The notes below the pieces were generated by a model that had not been told where the DNA came from, did not search any database, and was given only the letters and a program-made list of their open reading frames with translations. From positions 1 through 57,007 of the forward strand of contig JAAUSG010000009.1 in assembly GCA_012034055.1 (NCBI GenBank): a DNA stretch of 57,007 nucleotides, in the 5' to 3' direction. This document shows, in pieces, positions 39,285 to 49,621 of this stretch; within the stretch, counting starts at the first letter, position 1; each line of letters begins with the position of its first letter. The DNA comes from Leptolyngbyaceae cyanobacterium RU_5_1 (lineage in GTDB: Bacteria; Cyanobacteriota; Cyanobacteriia; Leptolyngbyales; Leptolyngbyaceae). The position numbers and the translations under genes are program-made.

Positions 39285-40646
39285 TTATTGTGCTCCAGCA
39301 AACTGCCGCCGCTGTTGCACAACCGGGACTTTCCTTGGTTGCAGCGAAACTCCTGCTAGCCCACCAGCAACAAACATAAAAATTGGATTCGTCATGGCAT
39401 TCAGTAAACAGTCGAGCATGTAGAGGGCAATACATACGGCCAAACCAGCTGCAGGAGCCACATGGGGATTTGACCACAACCTTGCTGGGTAGCGGATGCA
39501 GAAGCTAAGCACGGGAAATATAATTGCTGCAAACAAACTGACCAGTCCAAACACGCCATTAATTCCAAACGCAATAATCCACAAACTATCTGTGATCGTT
39601 ATATCTTTACCAAATTCATCGAATACCCGGTTTCTGTTGTACCCTCCCCAACCAAATACAGGACGTTGACGGGCTTTTGCTCCTAAAATTTCTTCATTAT
39701 CAAATCTGAATTTCATAGAGCCAACCCGCTCTTCATTAAAGGCCTGTGATGCGGCAGCTACAATCTGCTTATTCGGAAAGGTTCCAGCTACTCCCACGTA
39801 GAGATAAGTACAAATTCCCACGACCATCAGCCAGATTAGTACATTGGTACGGAATCGCCAGGCTGTAAACAACATTGCAGCTCCAAGCACGAGAAGCATC
39901 AAAGCTCCAGTGGATCGAGCTAGCACAAACGTTGTCAGTAGAATAGTCATCAGTATGCCAATGGGCACATTCCACAGTTTTTTAACGAGTCCTGTCTTCC
40001 AAAGCACAATACCCATGATGTTAGCGGTCAGTAGCCATACCGCTAACATCAGACCGGTGTCCAGGAAAACGATTGGTCTGAACCCGCCATATCGGATTGC
40101 TTGCAAGAAGTCAAAATCCGCATTTAACCCATAAACAAGGGTGCTTAAGGGTGAAAACGTGCGGTTCTCAAACAAGCAGAAGGGTACATAAACTAGTCCA
40201 CCGATAAAAATGGCGATCGCCATTTGCTTGAGTGCAGCAAGGTTATTGAGATATAAGCGACCTAAAAAATAAGGGGCTCCCCAAGCTACAACTTGAGCTA
40301 GGGCAGTTGAAAAGCCATCATAGGCACCTAAATCATTGGTAACCGATGACATAAAAGGGGCTGCAGTACACCATAACAACATCGGTAAATCGATCCAGCT
40401 AGGTCTGAAAGACCTGAAGCGGTTGGCGTCAAATATCACCGTTGCTAGTAAGACCCCATAACAAGTCGCTGCCATTTTGGTGTAGTCCGGAAGCCCCGGT
40501 ATATCAAATCTCACTACGGGCAGAAATAACCAGGCGACAATGAAACTGATGATGATAGCTTTCTGGGCTGGATACCGCGTGAAGATATACAACACGATGG
40601 GAATCCAGGAGAACATTATGATTGAAACAAGAGCATTACCAGTCAT
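39285..40646 (-). CDS. O-antigen/exopolysaccharide polymerase (Wzy/ligase-like membrane protein)
   Basis: A 453-residue polytopic membrane protein with about ten hydrophobic segments. A large soluble loop near residues 295-355 contains RPVFGWGGYNRNRVFDEFG. The G-W-G-x-N pattern in a large periplasmic loop is typical of the O-antigen ligase/Wzy superfamily. The adjacent divergent wza- and wzc-like genes suggest it polymerises or ligates exopolysaccharide repeat units at the plasma membrane. Substrate is unknown. Confidence 0.75.
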   Translation of the reverse strand: MTGNALVSIIMFSWIPIVLYIFTRYPAQKAIIISFIVAWLFLPVVRFDIPGLPDYTKMAATCYGVLLATVIFDANRFRSFRPSWIDLPMLLWCTAAPFMSSVTNDLGAYDGFSTALAQVVAWGAPYFLGRLYLNNLAALKQMAIAIFIGGLVYVPFCLFENRTFSPLSTLVYGLNADFDFLQAIRYGGFRPIVFLDTGLMLAVWLLTANIMGIVLWKTGLVKKLWNVPIGILMTILLTTFVLARSTGALMLLVLGAAMLFTAWRFRTNVLIWLMVVGICTYLYVGVAGTFPNKQIVAAASQAFNEERVGSMKFRFDNEEILGAKARQRPVFGWGGYNRNRVFDEFGKDITITDSLWIIAFGINGVFGLVSLFAAIIFPVLSFCIRYPARLWSNPHVAPAAGLAVCIALYMLDCLLNAMTNPIFMFVAGGLAGVSLQPRKVPVVQQRRQFAGAQ

Positions 40647-41328
40647 AACCCCTGCTTAACTGAATGTACTGTTTATTCACGATGTGTTTAGAAATATTGC
40701 AGCACCCAAAACCACCTTCTTTTGAAGGCTTGCATTCTACGAGAGTAACTCATACATCTTGAAGATGTAACTTGGCAATTTTAGCTAGCAGTCTCATCAG
40801 TTTATTGGCTGAGTGACAACGTCTCGCAACATCGTTCTTGTTTTACCAGTAACCAAGAACGTGCATTATCGATCCGGATAATTACTCACTATTAACCTCA
40901 GCTTCACATCTCTACTAATGCCGCCAGCACAATTACTAATAAGTCTGTAAGTCTTGCTCACATGTTAAGTAATGCAAGTCAAACCCTCGAATACATGTAG
41001 TTCTTCTAGAGAATCTTTACTCATTCTTTCAGATGACCTGGTTTGATTAAGTAAAGACATAAACCTTGTGTAAAATGTCGGACGAATGTGGGGAGCTTTT
41101 GCGGAAACATTTCATAATGGCTTTAAGTCTTGCTGATCAGGCTTCATTAAAGCTAGCAGTATCTTTACCGGTTTTCTAAAAGAATCGGCTAGACTGGTGG
41201 CTAATCAAATGGAAGTCTCCAAAACCTACAGATACTCAGTTGCAGAGGCCGCATTTGATCGTTAGTCAGTCAGCAAGGTAGATCATTTATACCATCCAAG
41301 CCCTCTGTCCTTTCCGCTAAAAGATACC
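40647..41328. promoter_or_regulatory. Divergent exopolysaccharide promoter region
   Basis: A noncoding stretch of 682 bases between the divergent polymerase and wza-like genes, with no supported ORF. The 17-base odd palindrome TACATCTT-G-AAGATGTA (40753-40769), about 110 bases from the polymerase start, looks like an operator for a dimeric regulator. TTGATT and TAAAAT near 41043-41072 are a weak candidate promoter for the wza side. Confidence 0.4.
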
Positions 41329-42540
41329 ATGATTAGGAGAAACCCTCGATCTATTGCAGGATTAGCTCTGTCCGTTTTAGTTGGAACGGCTCACTCACTG
41401 CCCGTTTTGGCTCAAACTCCAGCAACTCAGCCATCTGCTCAATCACCTGCTGTAACCCCTCAAAATCCTAATCAACTGACTCCCGACCAAGATCCTTTTA
41501 TTCAACCTGCAAGTCCCCCGGCTGAACCTAACTTAATTAGGCCGACCACTGAGATCGTGGATTCTTATACGTTAGGTCCTGGAGATATTGTGCGTGTTGA
41601 TATTTTTGACATTCTCCCTAGTGAAATTACGCTGGAACCCCGTTACACAATTTTGCCAGACGGTACATTGAACCTTCCCTGGGTAGGAACTGTGAACGTT
41701 CAAGGGCTGACGTTAAGGCAAGCTGGTAATGCGCTTGCTGCGCGATATAGCCGCTTCATCCGCAATCCAGTCATTACAATCAGCCTGGTCGCTCCAAGGC
41801 CCCTGAAAGTTGGAGTGATTGGCGAAGTGAATCGTCCTGGTGCTTACATCATTAGCGTGATCAGTAATGAGGTTACTCAGCAAAGCCTCAACCAACGCAC
41901 TACAGCAGAGGGGGGTAACCAGTATCCTCGTGTGAGTCAGGCTATTCAAACCGCTGGCGGCATCACGCAATTAGCCAATATCCGTCAGGTGAGAGTCAAG
42001 CGCCCACAGGCTAAAGGAGAACCACAAATCATTGCGATCGATTTCTGGAAGTTTCTGCAAGAAGGCGATCTGCAGCAGGATATTCTTCTGCGAGACGGGG
42101 ATACGGTTATAATTCCGAAAGCAACTACTCTAGATGCGCTTGAAGCTACCCAAGTCGCCGCAAGCAATTTTTCTCCGGAAACAATCACAGTTAATGTGGT
42201 AGGAGAAGTATTCACTCCGGGTGCGTTGAAGTTAAAGCCTAATACTACTTTGAACCAGGCTGTTATGGCAGCCGGAGGGTTAAAGGGAGGGCGAGCAAGT
42301 CGCAAGAAGATTGACCTGATCCGACTCAATCCAAACGGTACTGTCACCAGGCGGCGTCTGACGATGGATCTTGATCAGAATTTGAATGATCTGAGAAATC
42401 CTCCTCTTCATAACAATGACATCGTAGTGGTAAATCGTACTGCTATTGCGGCTGCTGGAGACTTTCTGCAAACCGCCATTGGGGCCCCGCTCACAATTTT
42501 TGGTGGAATTTCGGGCTTCATGAATTTGTTAGGTAGATGA
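41329..42540 (+). CDS. Polysaccharide biosynthesis/export protein (Wza/OPX family)
   Basis: A 403-residue outer-membrane polysaccharide export protein. It has a signal peptide (cleavage near VLAQ), a Pro/Gln-rich linker, then the Poly_export domain (YTLGPGDIVRVDIFDI, LPDGTLNLPWVGTVNVQGLT). Two SLBB-type domains follow (VGVIGEVNRPGAYII; VNVVGEVFTPGALKLKPNTT) before a hydrophobic C-terminal segment. It would form the exit pore for polymer made by the neighbouring enzymes. The wzc-like gene follows by 66 bases. Confidence 0.88.
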   Translation: MIRRNPRSIAGLALSVLVGTAHSLPVLAQTPATQPSAQSPAVTPQNPNQLTPDQDPFIQPASPPAEPNLIRPTTEIVDSYTLGPGDIVRVDIFDILPSEITLEPRYTILPDGTLNLPWVGTVNVQGLTLRQAGNALAARYSRFIRNPVITISLVAPRPLKVGVIGEVNRPGAYIISVISNEVTQQSLNQRTTAEGGNQYPRVSQAIQTAGGITQLANIRQVRVKRPQAKGEPQIIAIDFWKFLQEGDLQQDILLRDGDTVIIPKATTLDALEATQVAASNFSPETITVNVVGEVFTPGALKLKPNTTLNQAVMAAGGLKGGRASRKKIDLIRLNPNGTVTRRRLTMDLDQNLNDLRNPPLHNNDIVVVNRTAIAAAGDFLQTAIGAPLTIFGGISGFMNLLGR

Positions 42541-42606
42541 GCGTATTTCAAACAAGCTTCGGAGTAATCACTGCTGCCCAGTCATGAAGAATTAAACGAG
42601 GTTAAT

Positions 42607-44930
42607 ATGCAAGCCGGACAAAACATCCCCTTCAACGGACATGGACGATCAGATGACTCGTTGCTAGAGACCAACGATGTTGGTGGTGAAGCTGCTGAGG
42701 GTAAGCAGAAAAGCGGTTTTAAATTGCGCCCAGTAACAGCGGCTGTCCGGCGAAACATTCTTCTGGTTGCAGGTATAACGGCAGCCGTAGGGGCGCAGCC
42801 TATTTTTTAGTTACCAGTTCTCCCCCAACCTACGAGGGCAACTTCTCAATTCTCACCGAGCCAATTAGCTCACAATCCCGCTCAACGGATCCATCTGCTA
42901 TCTCGCGTGCTACTCAGACGCAACAGGATGGCTCTACTATAGACTACCCGACGCTGCTGCAGGTGTTGCAGAGTCCTGAATTGCTATCCAAGATTGCGGC
43001 CCAAATTCAAAGTCGGTATCCAGATGTCACAGCGGCTTCTCTGGCTTTAGACCTAAAAACTAAGGATTTAGCAGTGACTCGTGTTGGACAGGATATGCTG
43101 GACTCCACGCGGGCACTTAATGTGACTTATAAAGGAACTGATCCACAAAAGGTTCAGTTTGTGTTGGAAAAGCTCGCTGAAGGTTACCTCCGATTTAGTC
43201 TTGAGGATCGGAAAACCCGAATTGGGGGTGGTGTTGAATTTATTGAAGACCAACTCCCAGCATTGCAGCAGCGGGTTAACAGCCTGGAGCAGCAGGTTCA
43301 AGCACTGAGACAGCGTTATCGATTGACCGATCCAACGATCGAGAATACGAGTGCTGTGGAACAGCTCAAAGATGTACAGGAAAAACTGTTAGAGTCCGAA
43401 ACGGCATTGCGAGAGCAGTCGTCTCTCTCTTCCAGCTTGCAGAGGCAGTTGCAGTTGACTCCTGAGCAGGCACTTGCGGCGGTCGCTTTGAGCCAAAACC
43501 CTCGTTATCAAGATCTGCTCACTCAGTTGAAGAAGGTAGAGAGCGAAATTGCTGTTAAGTTAGCTCGATTTAGTGAGGAAAGCCCGGTTGTTCAAAGGCT
43601 ACGAGGTCAGCAAGCAAATCTAAATCGACTATTGGGTCAGGAAACTCAACGGACATTGAACGAAACGTCACCTGGCGTATCAGGAAGTACTCAAATTTTG
43701 GCGTTTCAAGATCCAGTTCGTGTGGAATTGATTAGACTGCTCGTTCAATCGGCTAATCAAACTAAAGCGCTGCAAGCTCGTACACAAGAGATTGTTCGCT
43801 CAGAAGCGGTTTTGGATCAGCGATTGAGACAGTTACCTGCGATCGTGCGTCAGTACAATAGCCTGCAACAGCAGTTAACGATCGCAACTCAAACGTTGAA
43901 TCAGTTCTTACTACAACGGGAAACGCTGAGAGTAGAGGCAGCCCAGAAGGAAGTACCCTGGGAAATTATTTCCAAACCTAATTTGGCCATTGATCCTGCA
44001 ACTGGAAAGGCTGTTGCCTCTAAGGGTAAGAAAGCCATGCAAATGCTGATAGCAGGATTTGCGGCTGGCTTGCTACTTGGGTTGGCGGCGGCTCTGTTGA
44101 GGGAAAAGCTAAGAGACCGGTTTGTCACGGCTGAGGATCTGCAAGATGCTGTGCCGTTGCCGTTTTTTGGGGTCATTCCGACGAGAAAGGGAATGGGTGG
44201 ACTGTCGGATAGCCTGGGCAGTAAGCTGATGGATCCGTTTTCGGATGCCTTTAGCTCTTTGTATACCAATTTGCGCTTCCTGAATTCTGGTTCACCGATT
44301 CGTTTGCTGGCTGTTGGCTCCGTTGAGTCGGGTGATGGTAAGACAACGGTTGCTTTGAATTTAGCTCAAATTGCTGCATCAATGGGTCAGCGTGTGTTGT
44401 TGGTGGATGCCAATCTCGTTTCACCTCAGCTTCACACATTGCTGGATTTGTCCAATCAAAGGGGGTTGACGGATATTCTTCGGTATAAGGTAGACGTAGA
44501 GCAAGTTGTTCAGCGATCGCCCCTGGAGGAGAATCTGTTTGTATTGACCTCTGGTTCCGTACAGATGGATTCCACAAGGCTGTTTGCGTCTACGGAAATG
44601 CAACGCCTGGTGAAGCAACTGCGCGAAACGTTTGATTTTGTGATTTTCGATACGCCTGCGCTCTTCGGACTCACAGATACCAACTTCTTGACAGCCCAAA
44701 CGGATGGAATGCTGATGGTGGTTGGAGTCAATAAGACTCGTCGTTCGTTGTTTACAGAAACGTTGAACAACTTGAAGAAATTCCGATTGCCAGTTATTGG
44801 CATGGTTGCCAACCGGGGGGGCAGGGGACAAGCTATTCATAGTCAACCAACCTATCTCCAAAGTTCAGCTAACCAGTCACATCCTGCATTTTTCGGCAAG
44901 AAAGAGTCTACTAGTGATGCTGTTCAGTAG
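42607..44930 (+). CDS. Wzc-like polysaccharide co-polymerase/ATPase, one single-base lesion in this sequence
   Basis: A chain-length determinant fused to a BY-kinase-type ATPase. Near 42794 one base is lost (GGGGCGCAGCC), shifting AYFLVTSSPPTYEGNFSILT into the next frame. Restored, it is 774 residues. It has a first TM near residue 55, a periplasmic coiled coil (SLEQQVQALRQRYRLTDPTI) and a second TM at MLIAGFAAGLLLGLAAALL. The kinase domain has SGDGKTT Walker A (about 44325-44347), VLLVDANL, and FVIFDTPALFG. The C-terminal tail has one tyrosine instead of the tyrosine cluster of classical BY-kinases, so regulation may differ. Confidence 0.85.
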
Positions 44931-44982
44931 GGTTGGTTTTGCTCTAAATAAAACTAGATAGCCTAGCAAAGGGATTAGGGTC

Positions 44983-46209
44983 TTGGCGATTGGTGAATTT
45001 CCACTAATGGTAATTGGAGCTGTTTTGACGGCCGTCTCAGCTCTATTGTTCATTCCAGGTTTGGTTCTTTTCGTTGAGTGCATGGCTGCACTGCTTCCGG
45101 GTGGGTTGTTTGCCAGGCAAGCAGCCATAGTTCGGCCAACCGTCACGGTACTGGTTCCGGCCCATAACGAAGCGCCTGGAATTCGCCCAACCTTAGAGGC
45201 ATTGCTTGCGCAATTGGCTCCCCAGGATCAACTGATTGTGATTGCGGATAACTGCAATGATGATACGGCGAACGTTGCCCGTGAAGTTGGTGCAACAGTA
45301 ATTGAACGGCACGATACAGAGCGACGGGGAAAAGGGTATGCTCTGGATTTTGGGGTGAGGTTTTTGGACAGTCAGCCGCCCGACGTGGTGGTGATTGTAG
45401 ACGCTGACTGCCTTGTTTCTCCGGGAACCATTGAGGCGATCGCCCAATTAGCCGCCACTCATAATCGCCCAGTGCAGGCAACCTACTTACTATCCCAACC
45501 CGCTCAACCCACTCCGAAAGATGCCGTTTCGATGCTGGCATTTACGGTCAAAAACCTGGTTCGACCGACTGGCTTGGCTCGTTTGGGTCTACCCTGCCCA
45601 TTGACAGGAACTGGGATGGCATTCCCGTGGGAAGTGATCAAGAAGGCTACATTGGCAAGCGGCAATATTGTTGAAGATATGAATCTTGGAGTGGATTTGG
45701 CGCTAGCCGGGCATCCTCCACTCTTTTGCCCAGCAGCACGAGTGACAGGGATATTGCCACAGCAAACAAAGGCAGCCAAAAGTCAACGAACTCGCTGGGA
45801 ACACGGTCATTTGCAGACGATTCTGACGCAAGTTCCTCGACTGCTCAATGTGGGCGTGCAAAAGGGGCGATTTGACCTGCTGGCGATCGCGCTCGATCTG
45901 CTTGTTCCACCGCTTTCGCTGCTGGTCATGGTCTGGATTGTCATGCTGGCAATTGCACTTTTAGGCATCGTATTGGGAACCTCCGTTGTTCCGTCTATTT
46001 TGCTGGGAATAACAGGTGTCCTGATTTTTACGGCAATTCTGTCTGCCTGGGCGAAATTTAGCCGGGCAGATTTGCCGCTGAAGATGCTTCTGGCAGTGCC
46101 GTTCTACATTTTATGGAAGATTCCGCTCTATTTTACCTTTCTGTTTAAGCCGCAAACGCAGTGGGTTCGGACTGAGCGAGATGCTGTTAATCCACCTTCT
46201 AAGTCCTGA
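44983..46209 (+). CDS. Membrane glycosyltransferase family 2
   Basis: A 408-residue processive-type GT2. One N-terminal TM helix precedes the catalytic domain TVTVLVPAHNEA, then VVVIVDADCLV (the metal-binding DAD), a TGTGMAFP acceptor region, and QRTRWEHG, the Q-x-x-R-W motif of processive or related GT2 enzymes. At least three C-terminal TM helices follow. The start is TTG (44983) after GGGATTAGGG or ATG 45007. It probably extends or initiates the exopolysaccharide made by this cluster. Confidence 0.85.
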   Translation: MAIGEFPLMVIGAVLTAVSALLFIPGLVLFVECMAALLPGGLFARQAAIVRPTVTVLVPAHNEAPGIRPTLEALLAQLAPQDQLIVIADNCNDDTANVAREVGATVIERHDTERRGKGYALDFGVRFLDSQPPDVVVIVDADCLVSPGTIEAIAQLAATHNRPVQATYLLSQPAQPTPKDAVSMLAFTVKNLVRPTGLARLGLPCPLTGTGMAFPWEVIKKATLASGNIVEDMNLGVDLALAGHPPLFCPAARVTGILPQQTKAAKSQRTRWEHGHLQTILTQVPRLLNVGVQKGRFDLLAIALDLLVPPLSLLVMVWIVMLAIALLGIVLGTSVVPSILLGITGVLIFTAILSAWAKFSRADLPLKMLLAVPFYILWKIPLYFTFLFKPQTQWVRTERDAVNPPSKS

Positions 46210-46243
46210 ATGACAATTGGGCATCTATTGGGGACGATCGCGC

Positions 46244-47284
46244 ATGAAACTACTAATTACGGGCGCATCTGGCTTTCTGGGAAAGTACATTGTTGCCGCC
46301 GCACTGCGACGTGGGCACCCAGTTCGTGCCGTTGTTCGTTCCTCGGTAGACACAACCCGTTTGCCCTGGTACGACCACCCGTCTGTAGACTTTGTAGCGC
46401 TTGATTTACATCAACCGGATGGAATTGTTGAGGCGTTACACGGCGTCGATGCAGTGATTCATCTTGCTGCCGCGAAGACTGGCAATTATGAGGCGCAATA
46501 CGCCAGCACTGTTGTTGCGACTCAGAATTTGATCGATGCGATGATAGAAGCGAATGTACTGCGTTTGATTGCGATCGGCACCTTCTCGGTATTTGACTAC
46601 CTGCAGCTTCAATCAGGCACAACGGTTAACGAGGAGACTCCAATTGATCGCAGCCCTGCCCAGCGAGATGTGTATGCTCAGACCAAACTGATCCAGGAAT
46701 CGGTGTTCCGAGATTTTGAGCAGAACCAGGGCGGGCAGGTGACAATCCTTCGTCCTGGCATGATTTATGGACGAGATGCGCTTTGGAATGCGTGTTTGGG
46801 TGTCAACGTGAAGGACAAGCTATGGATTCGCATCGGTACTGATGCCCAACTGCCCCTCACTTACGTTGAGAATTGTGCAGACGCGATCGTCCTGGCAGCA
46901 GAGTGTGATGGGGCGATCGCCAAAACCATCAACCTGGTGGATGATGATTTGCCAACCCAGAACACCTACGCCAGCGAGTTAGCAAAACGCATGACCACTC
47001 CCCCCAGCATTCTGATCCGTTGGTCCGTAATGCGTTTGCTGACGGATCTGATCTGGTCGTGTAATCAGTTACTCCTTCGAGGTCGCGCCAAACTGCCTGG
47101 ATTGTTCATACCAGCGAGACTCCATGCCCGGTTTAAGCCCTTACGCTACAGCAACGATCGCGCCAAGCAACTCTTGAACTGGCATCCAAAGTATGATTTA
47201 AGTTCCGCCCTCGATCGCAGTTGCAGCACCGTTGAACTCCTGAGCGTACCCCAAGAAATTCCCAATCCAAAATCCAAAATCTAA
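46244..47284 (+). CDS. NAD-dependent epimerase/dehydratase family protein
   Basis: An extended short-chain dehydrogenase of 346 residues from ATG 46244, preceded by GGGGACG. The opening MKLLITGASGFLGKYIVAAA has the GxxGxxG dinucleotide motif. The catalytic tyrosine/lysine pair appears as Y-A-Q-T-K (DVYAQTKLIQE), followed by ILRPGMIYG. It presumably modifies a nucleotide sugar for the polymer. Unusually, the last residues (PNPKSKI) and the stop codon are encoded by a heptameric STRR repeat. Confidence 0.85.
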   Translation: MKLLITGASGFLGKYIVAAALRRGHPVRAVVRSSVDTTRLPWYDHPSVDFVALDLHQPDGIVEALHGVDAVIHLAAAKTGNYEAQYASTVVATQNLIDAMIEANVLRLIAIGTFSVFDYLQLQSGTTVNEETPIDRSPAQRDVYAQTKLIQESVFRDFEQNQGGQVTILRPGMIYGRDALWNACLGVNVKDKLWIRIGTDAQLPLTYVENCADAIVLAAECDGAIAKTINLVDDDLPTQNTYASELAKRMTTPPSILIRWSVMRLLTDLIWSCNQLLLRGRAKLPGLFIPARLHARFKPLRYSNDRAKQLLNWHPKYDLSSALDRSCSTVELLSVPQEIPNPKSKI

Positions 47285-47296
47285 AATCCAAAATCC
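47264..47296. repeat. AATCCAA heptad repeat spanning a gene end
   Basis: AATCCAA-AATCCAA-AATCTAA-AATCCAA-AATCC has strict period 7. It covers the last codons and the TAA stop of the epimerase gene (47282-47284) and most of the spacer to the next glycosyltransferase. Same family as the repeats at 4348, 20609 and 50224. Confidence 0.9.
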
Positions 47297-47312
47297 ATAC
47301 CAGGAGCCATCT

Positions 47313-48620
47313 ATGCGCGTTGCTTACCTGACTGGTGAATACCCCAGAGCAACCGATACGTTCATCCAACGAGAAGTGGCCGCCCTGCGCGAAAACGGGG
47401 TAGACGTACATACCTTCTCGATTCGCCGCACGGGTGACGAGCATATTGTTGGACCGGAGCAACGAGCAGAGCGCGATCGCACCTTCTATCTCCTACCCCC
47501 CAAGCCAGTTGGGCTATTGGCGGCGCATCTGTCGCTGTTGTTCAAGTCACCCGCGAGATACCTGCAGGCGTTGACGTTAGCCTGGTCTACGCGGCAGCAT
47601 GGACTGCGCGGCACGTTCTACCAGCTTTTTTATTTTCTAGAGGCAGGCATCCTCGCGGATCAGATCCAGAAACGGCAGATTCAGCATCTACATAACCACT
47701 TCGGCGATTCAAGCTGTAGCGTGTCGATGCTGGCCTCTGCCCTGGGTGGCTTCACGTTTAGCTTTACCCTGCACGGTCCCTACATCTTCTTTGCACCCTA
47801 CGCCTGGCGGCTGGATGAAAAGCTGAAGCGTGCGCTATTTGTGAGCTGCATCAGCTACTACTGCCGCAGCCAGGCCATGATTCATGTGCCTGCCGAGACG
47901 TGGAATCGGATGCATATCGTTCACTGTGGTGTCGATCCAGCGCTGTTTAACCTTGTTTCCCATGACAAACCCGGTCAGCGGTTGATGTATTCGGGACGCC
48001 TGGCTGTGGTAAAGGGTTTGCTGATCCTGTTGGAAAGTCTGGCTATCTTGAAGCGATCGCACCCTGACATTTTGCTAACCATTGTGGGCGATGGACCCGA
48101 TCGCCAGTCCCTGGAGCAGATGACCACCCAGCTTGGACTGACTGAGAACGTAAAATTCGTTGGCTATCAGTCCCAAGCCGAAGTCCGTCAACATGTCCAG
48201 CAGACCGATGTATTTGTGTTGCCCAGCTTTGCCGAGGGAGTTCCGGTTTCGCTGATGGAGGCGATGGCGGCGGGAGTGCCAGTGGTGACCACCCGGATTG
48301 CTGGAGTGAGTGAACTTGTGGATGATGGCATCAGTGGTTACCTTGTCCCGGCTGGTGACCCTGTTTCACTGGCGAATCGAATCAGCATATTGCTAGAGGA
48401 TGGACAACTGCGATCGCAATTTGGCGCGGCTGGACGAGCCAAAATCGAAAGCGAGTTCAACATTAACCACGAAGCGACCTGGCTCTATCGGATCATGACT
48501 GCCGCCCTGCAGGGCAACGTTGAGTCTCTTCGCCCAACGTACTCCAGTGACACAAATGGTCATCCTGACTCTCGGCAAACCGAAGAAACCGCATCAACAT
48601 CACTCCAGAGATCACTGTAA
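47313..48620 (+). CDS. Glycosyltransferase family 4
   Basis: A 435-residue GT-B fold enzyme. The N-terminal acceptor domain begins MRVAYLTGEYPRATDTFIQREV and contains HNHFGDSSCSVSMLASAL and TLHGPYIFF. The donor domain has GRLAVVKGLLILLESLAIL and the E-x7-E motif (AEGVPVSLMEAMAAGVPVV). It is a retaining transferase of the GT4 type, likely adding a sugar to the exopolysaccharide repeat unit. CAGGAGCC upstream is the ribosome binding site. It is the last gene of the cluster. Confidence 0.88.
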   Translation: MRVAYLTGEYPRATDTFIQREVAALRENGVDVHTFSIRRTGDEHIVGPEQRAERDRTFYLLPPKPVGLLAAHLSLLFKSPARYLQALTLAWSTRQHGLRGTFYQLFYFLEAGILADQIQKRQIQHLHNHFGDSSCSVSMLASALGGFTFSFTLHGPYIFFAPYAWRLDEKLKRALFVSCISYYCRSQAMIHVPAETWNRMHIVHCGVDPALFNLVSHDKPGQRLMYSGRLAVVKGLLILLESLAILKRSHPDILLTIVGDGPDRQSLEQMTTQLGLTENVKFVGYQSQAEVRQHVQQTDVFVLPSFAEGVPVSLMEAMAAGVPVVTTRIAGVSELVDDGISGYLVPAGDPVSLANRISILLEDGQLRSQFGAAGRAKIESEFNINHEATWLYRIMTAALQGNVESLRPTYSSDTNGHPDSRQTEETASTSLQRSL

Positions 48621-48764
48621 AAGCTGAGATAGTCCCTTCGGATACAGACAGCATGAATAAGAAACTTCACGTATTCCTCAACACTTGAAGAGGATGCGTA
48701 AGAATTGAAACCTCAGTGTCTTTTGTTCTCCTGCTAGCATTGGTTCAAGCGTCTCAACGATTTC

Positions 48765-49620
48765 TTGTCAGAAGAGGAACGTGCTCTGAACATCCTGGAA
48801 TTTTCGCTGCTCGTTTGGGTTGGATCGTTTACGGCTGGGTTTAGGTGCCCTGACAGGATTGGGCGGTGGAGTTGTGATTGTTCCGTTGTTGACCTCTGTG
48901 TGTGGAGTTGATATTCGCTACGCGATCGGGGCTTCCCTGGTGTCTGTGATCGCAACCTCCTCCGGAGCTGCATCGACTTATATCAAACAAGGATTTACCA
49001 ATTTGCGATTGGGCATGTTTCTGGAAGTGGCAACGACGATTGGGGCATTTGTGGGTGCGATGCTGGCGACCGTTGTTTCAGTCAAAGTGCTGACGGTGGT
49101 GTTGGCGATCGCGCTCCTCTATTCGGCTTACCTATCCCAACAGCCCCGCCCAGAATGGAGTGACGAGCAACCCGCTGATCCGTTGGCAACTCAATTGCAC
49201 CTGAATGGGGCATGTCCCACTCCGGATGGGCTGAGTGCCTATCAAATTCACTCAGTTCCAGTCGGGTTTGGCATCATGATGGTAGCGGGCATTCTGTCTG
49301 GACTGCTGGGCATTGGGTCTGGTGCGCTCAAGGTGCTGGCGCTCGATCAGGCAATGAAGCTGCCCTTTAAGGTGTCAACGACCACCAGTACGTTCATGAT
49401 TGGCGTGACGGCGGCTGTTTCAGCGGGTGTTTACCTCGCCCGTGGGTATATCGATCCGGGATTGTCAATGCCAGTAATGTTGGGAGTCTTTCCAGGTGCC
49501 CTGTTGGGGGCAAAGGTGCTGGTTGGAGCAAAGGTGCCAGTCTTGCGGACACTGTTTAGCCTGGTCTTGGTGGCGATGGCGTTCAAGATGGTTTATACCA
49601 ATCTGAGCGGGGGGCTGTAG
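48765..49620 (+). CDS. TauE/SafE family permease, N-terminal frame lesion in this sequence
   Basis: A polytopic membrane transporter of the TauE/SafE (sulfite/organosulfonate export) family. Glycine-rich motifs GALTGLGGGVVIVPLL and GILSGLLGIGSGALKVLALD mark the two halves. The first helix (ILEFSLLVWVGSFTAG) lies in another frame and joins near 48838-48843, where two bases appear missing (GGGTTTAGG; expected AGFLGALTG). The true start is upstream of 48820. TTG 48765 is my best guess and is uncertain. The DUF1634 gene begins one base after its stop. Confidence 0.75.
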
Positions 49621-49621
49621 G

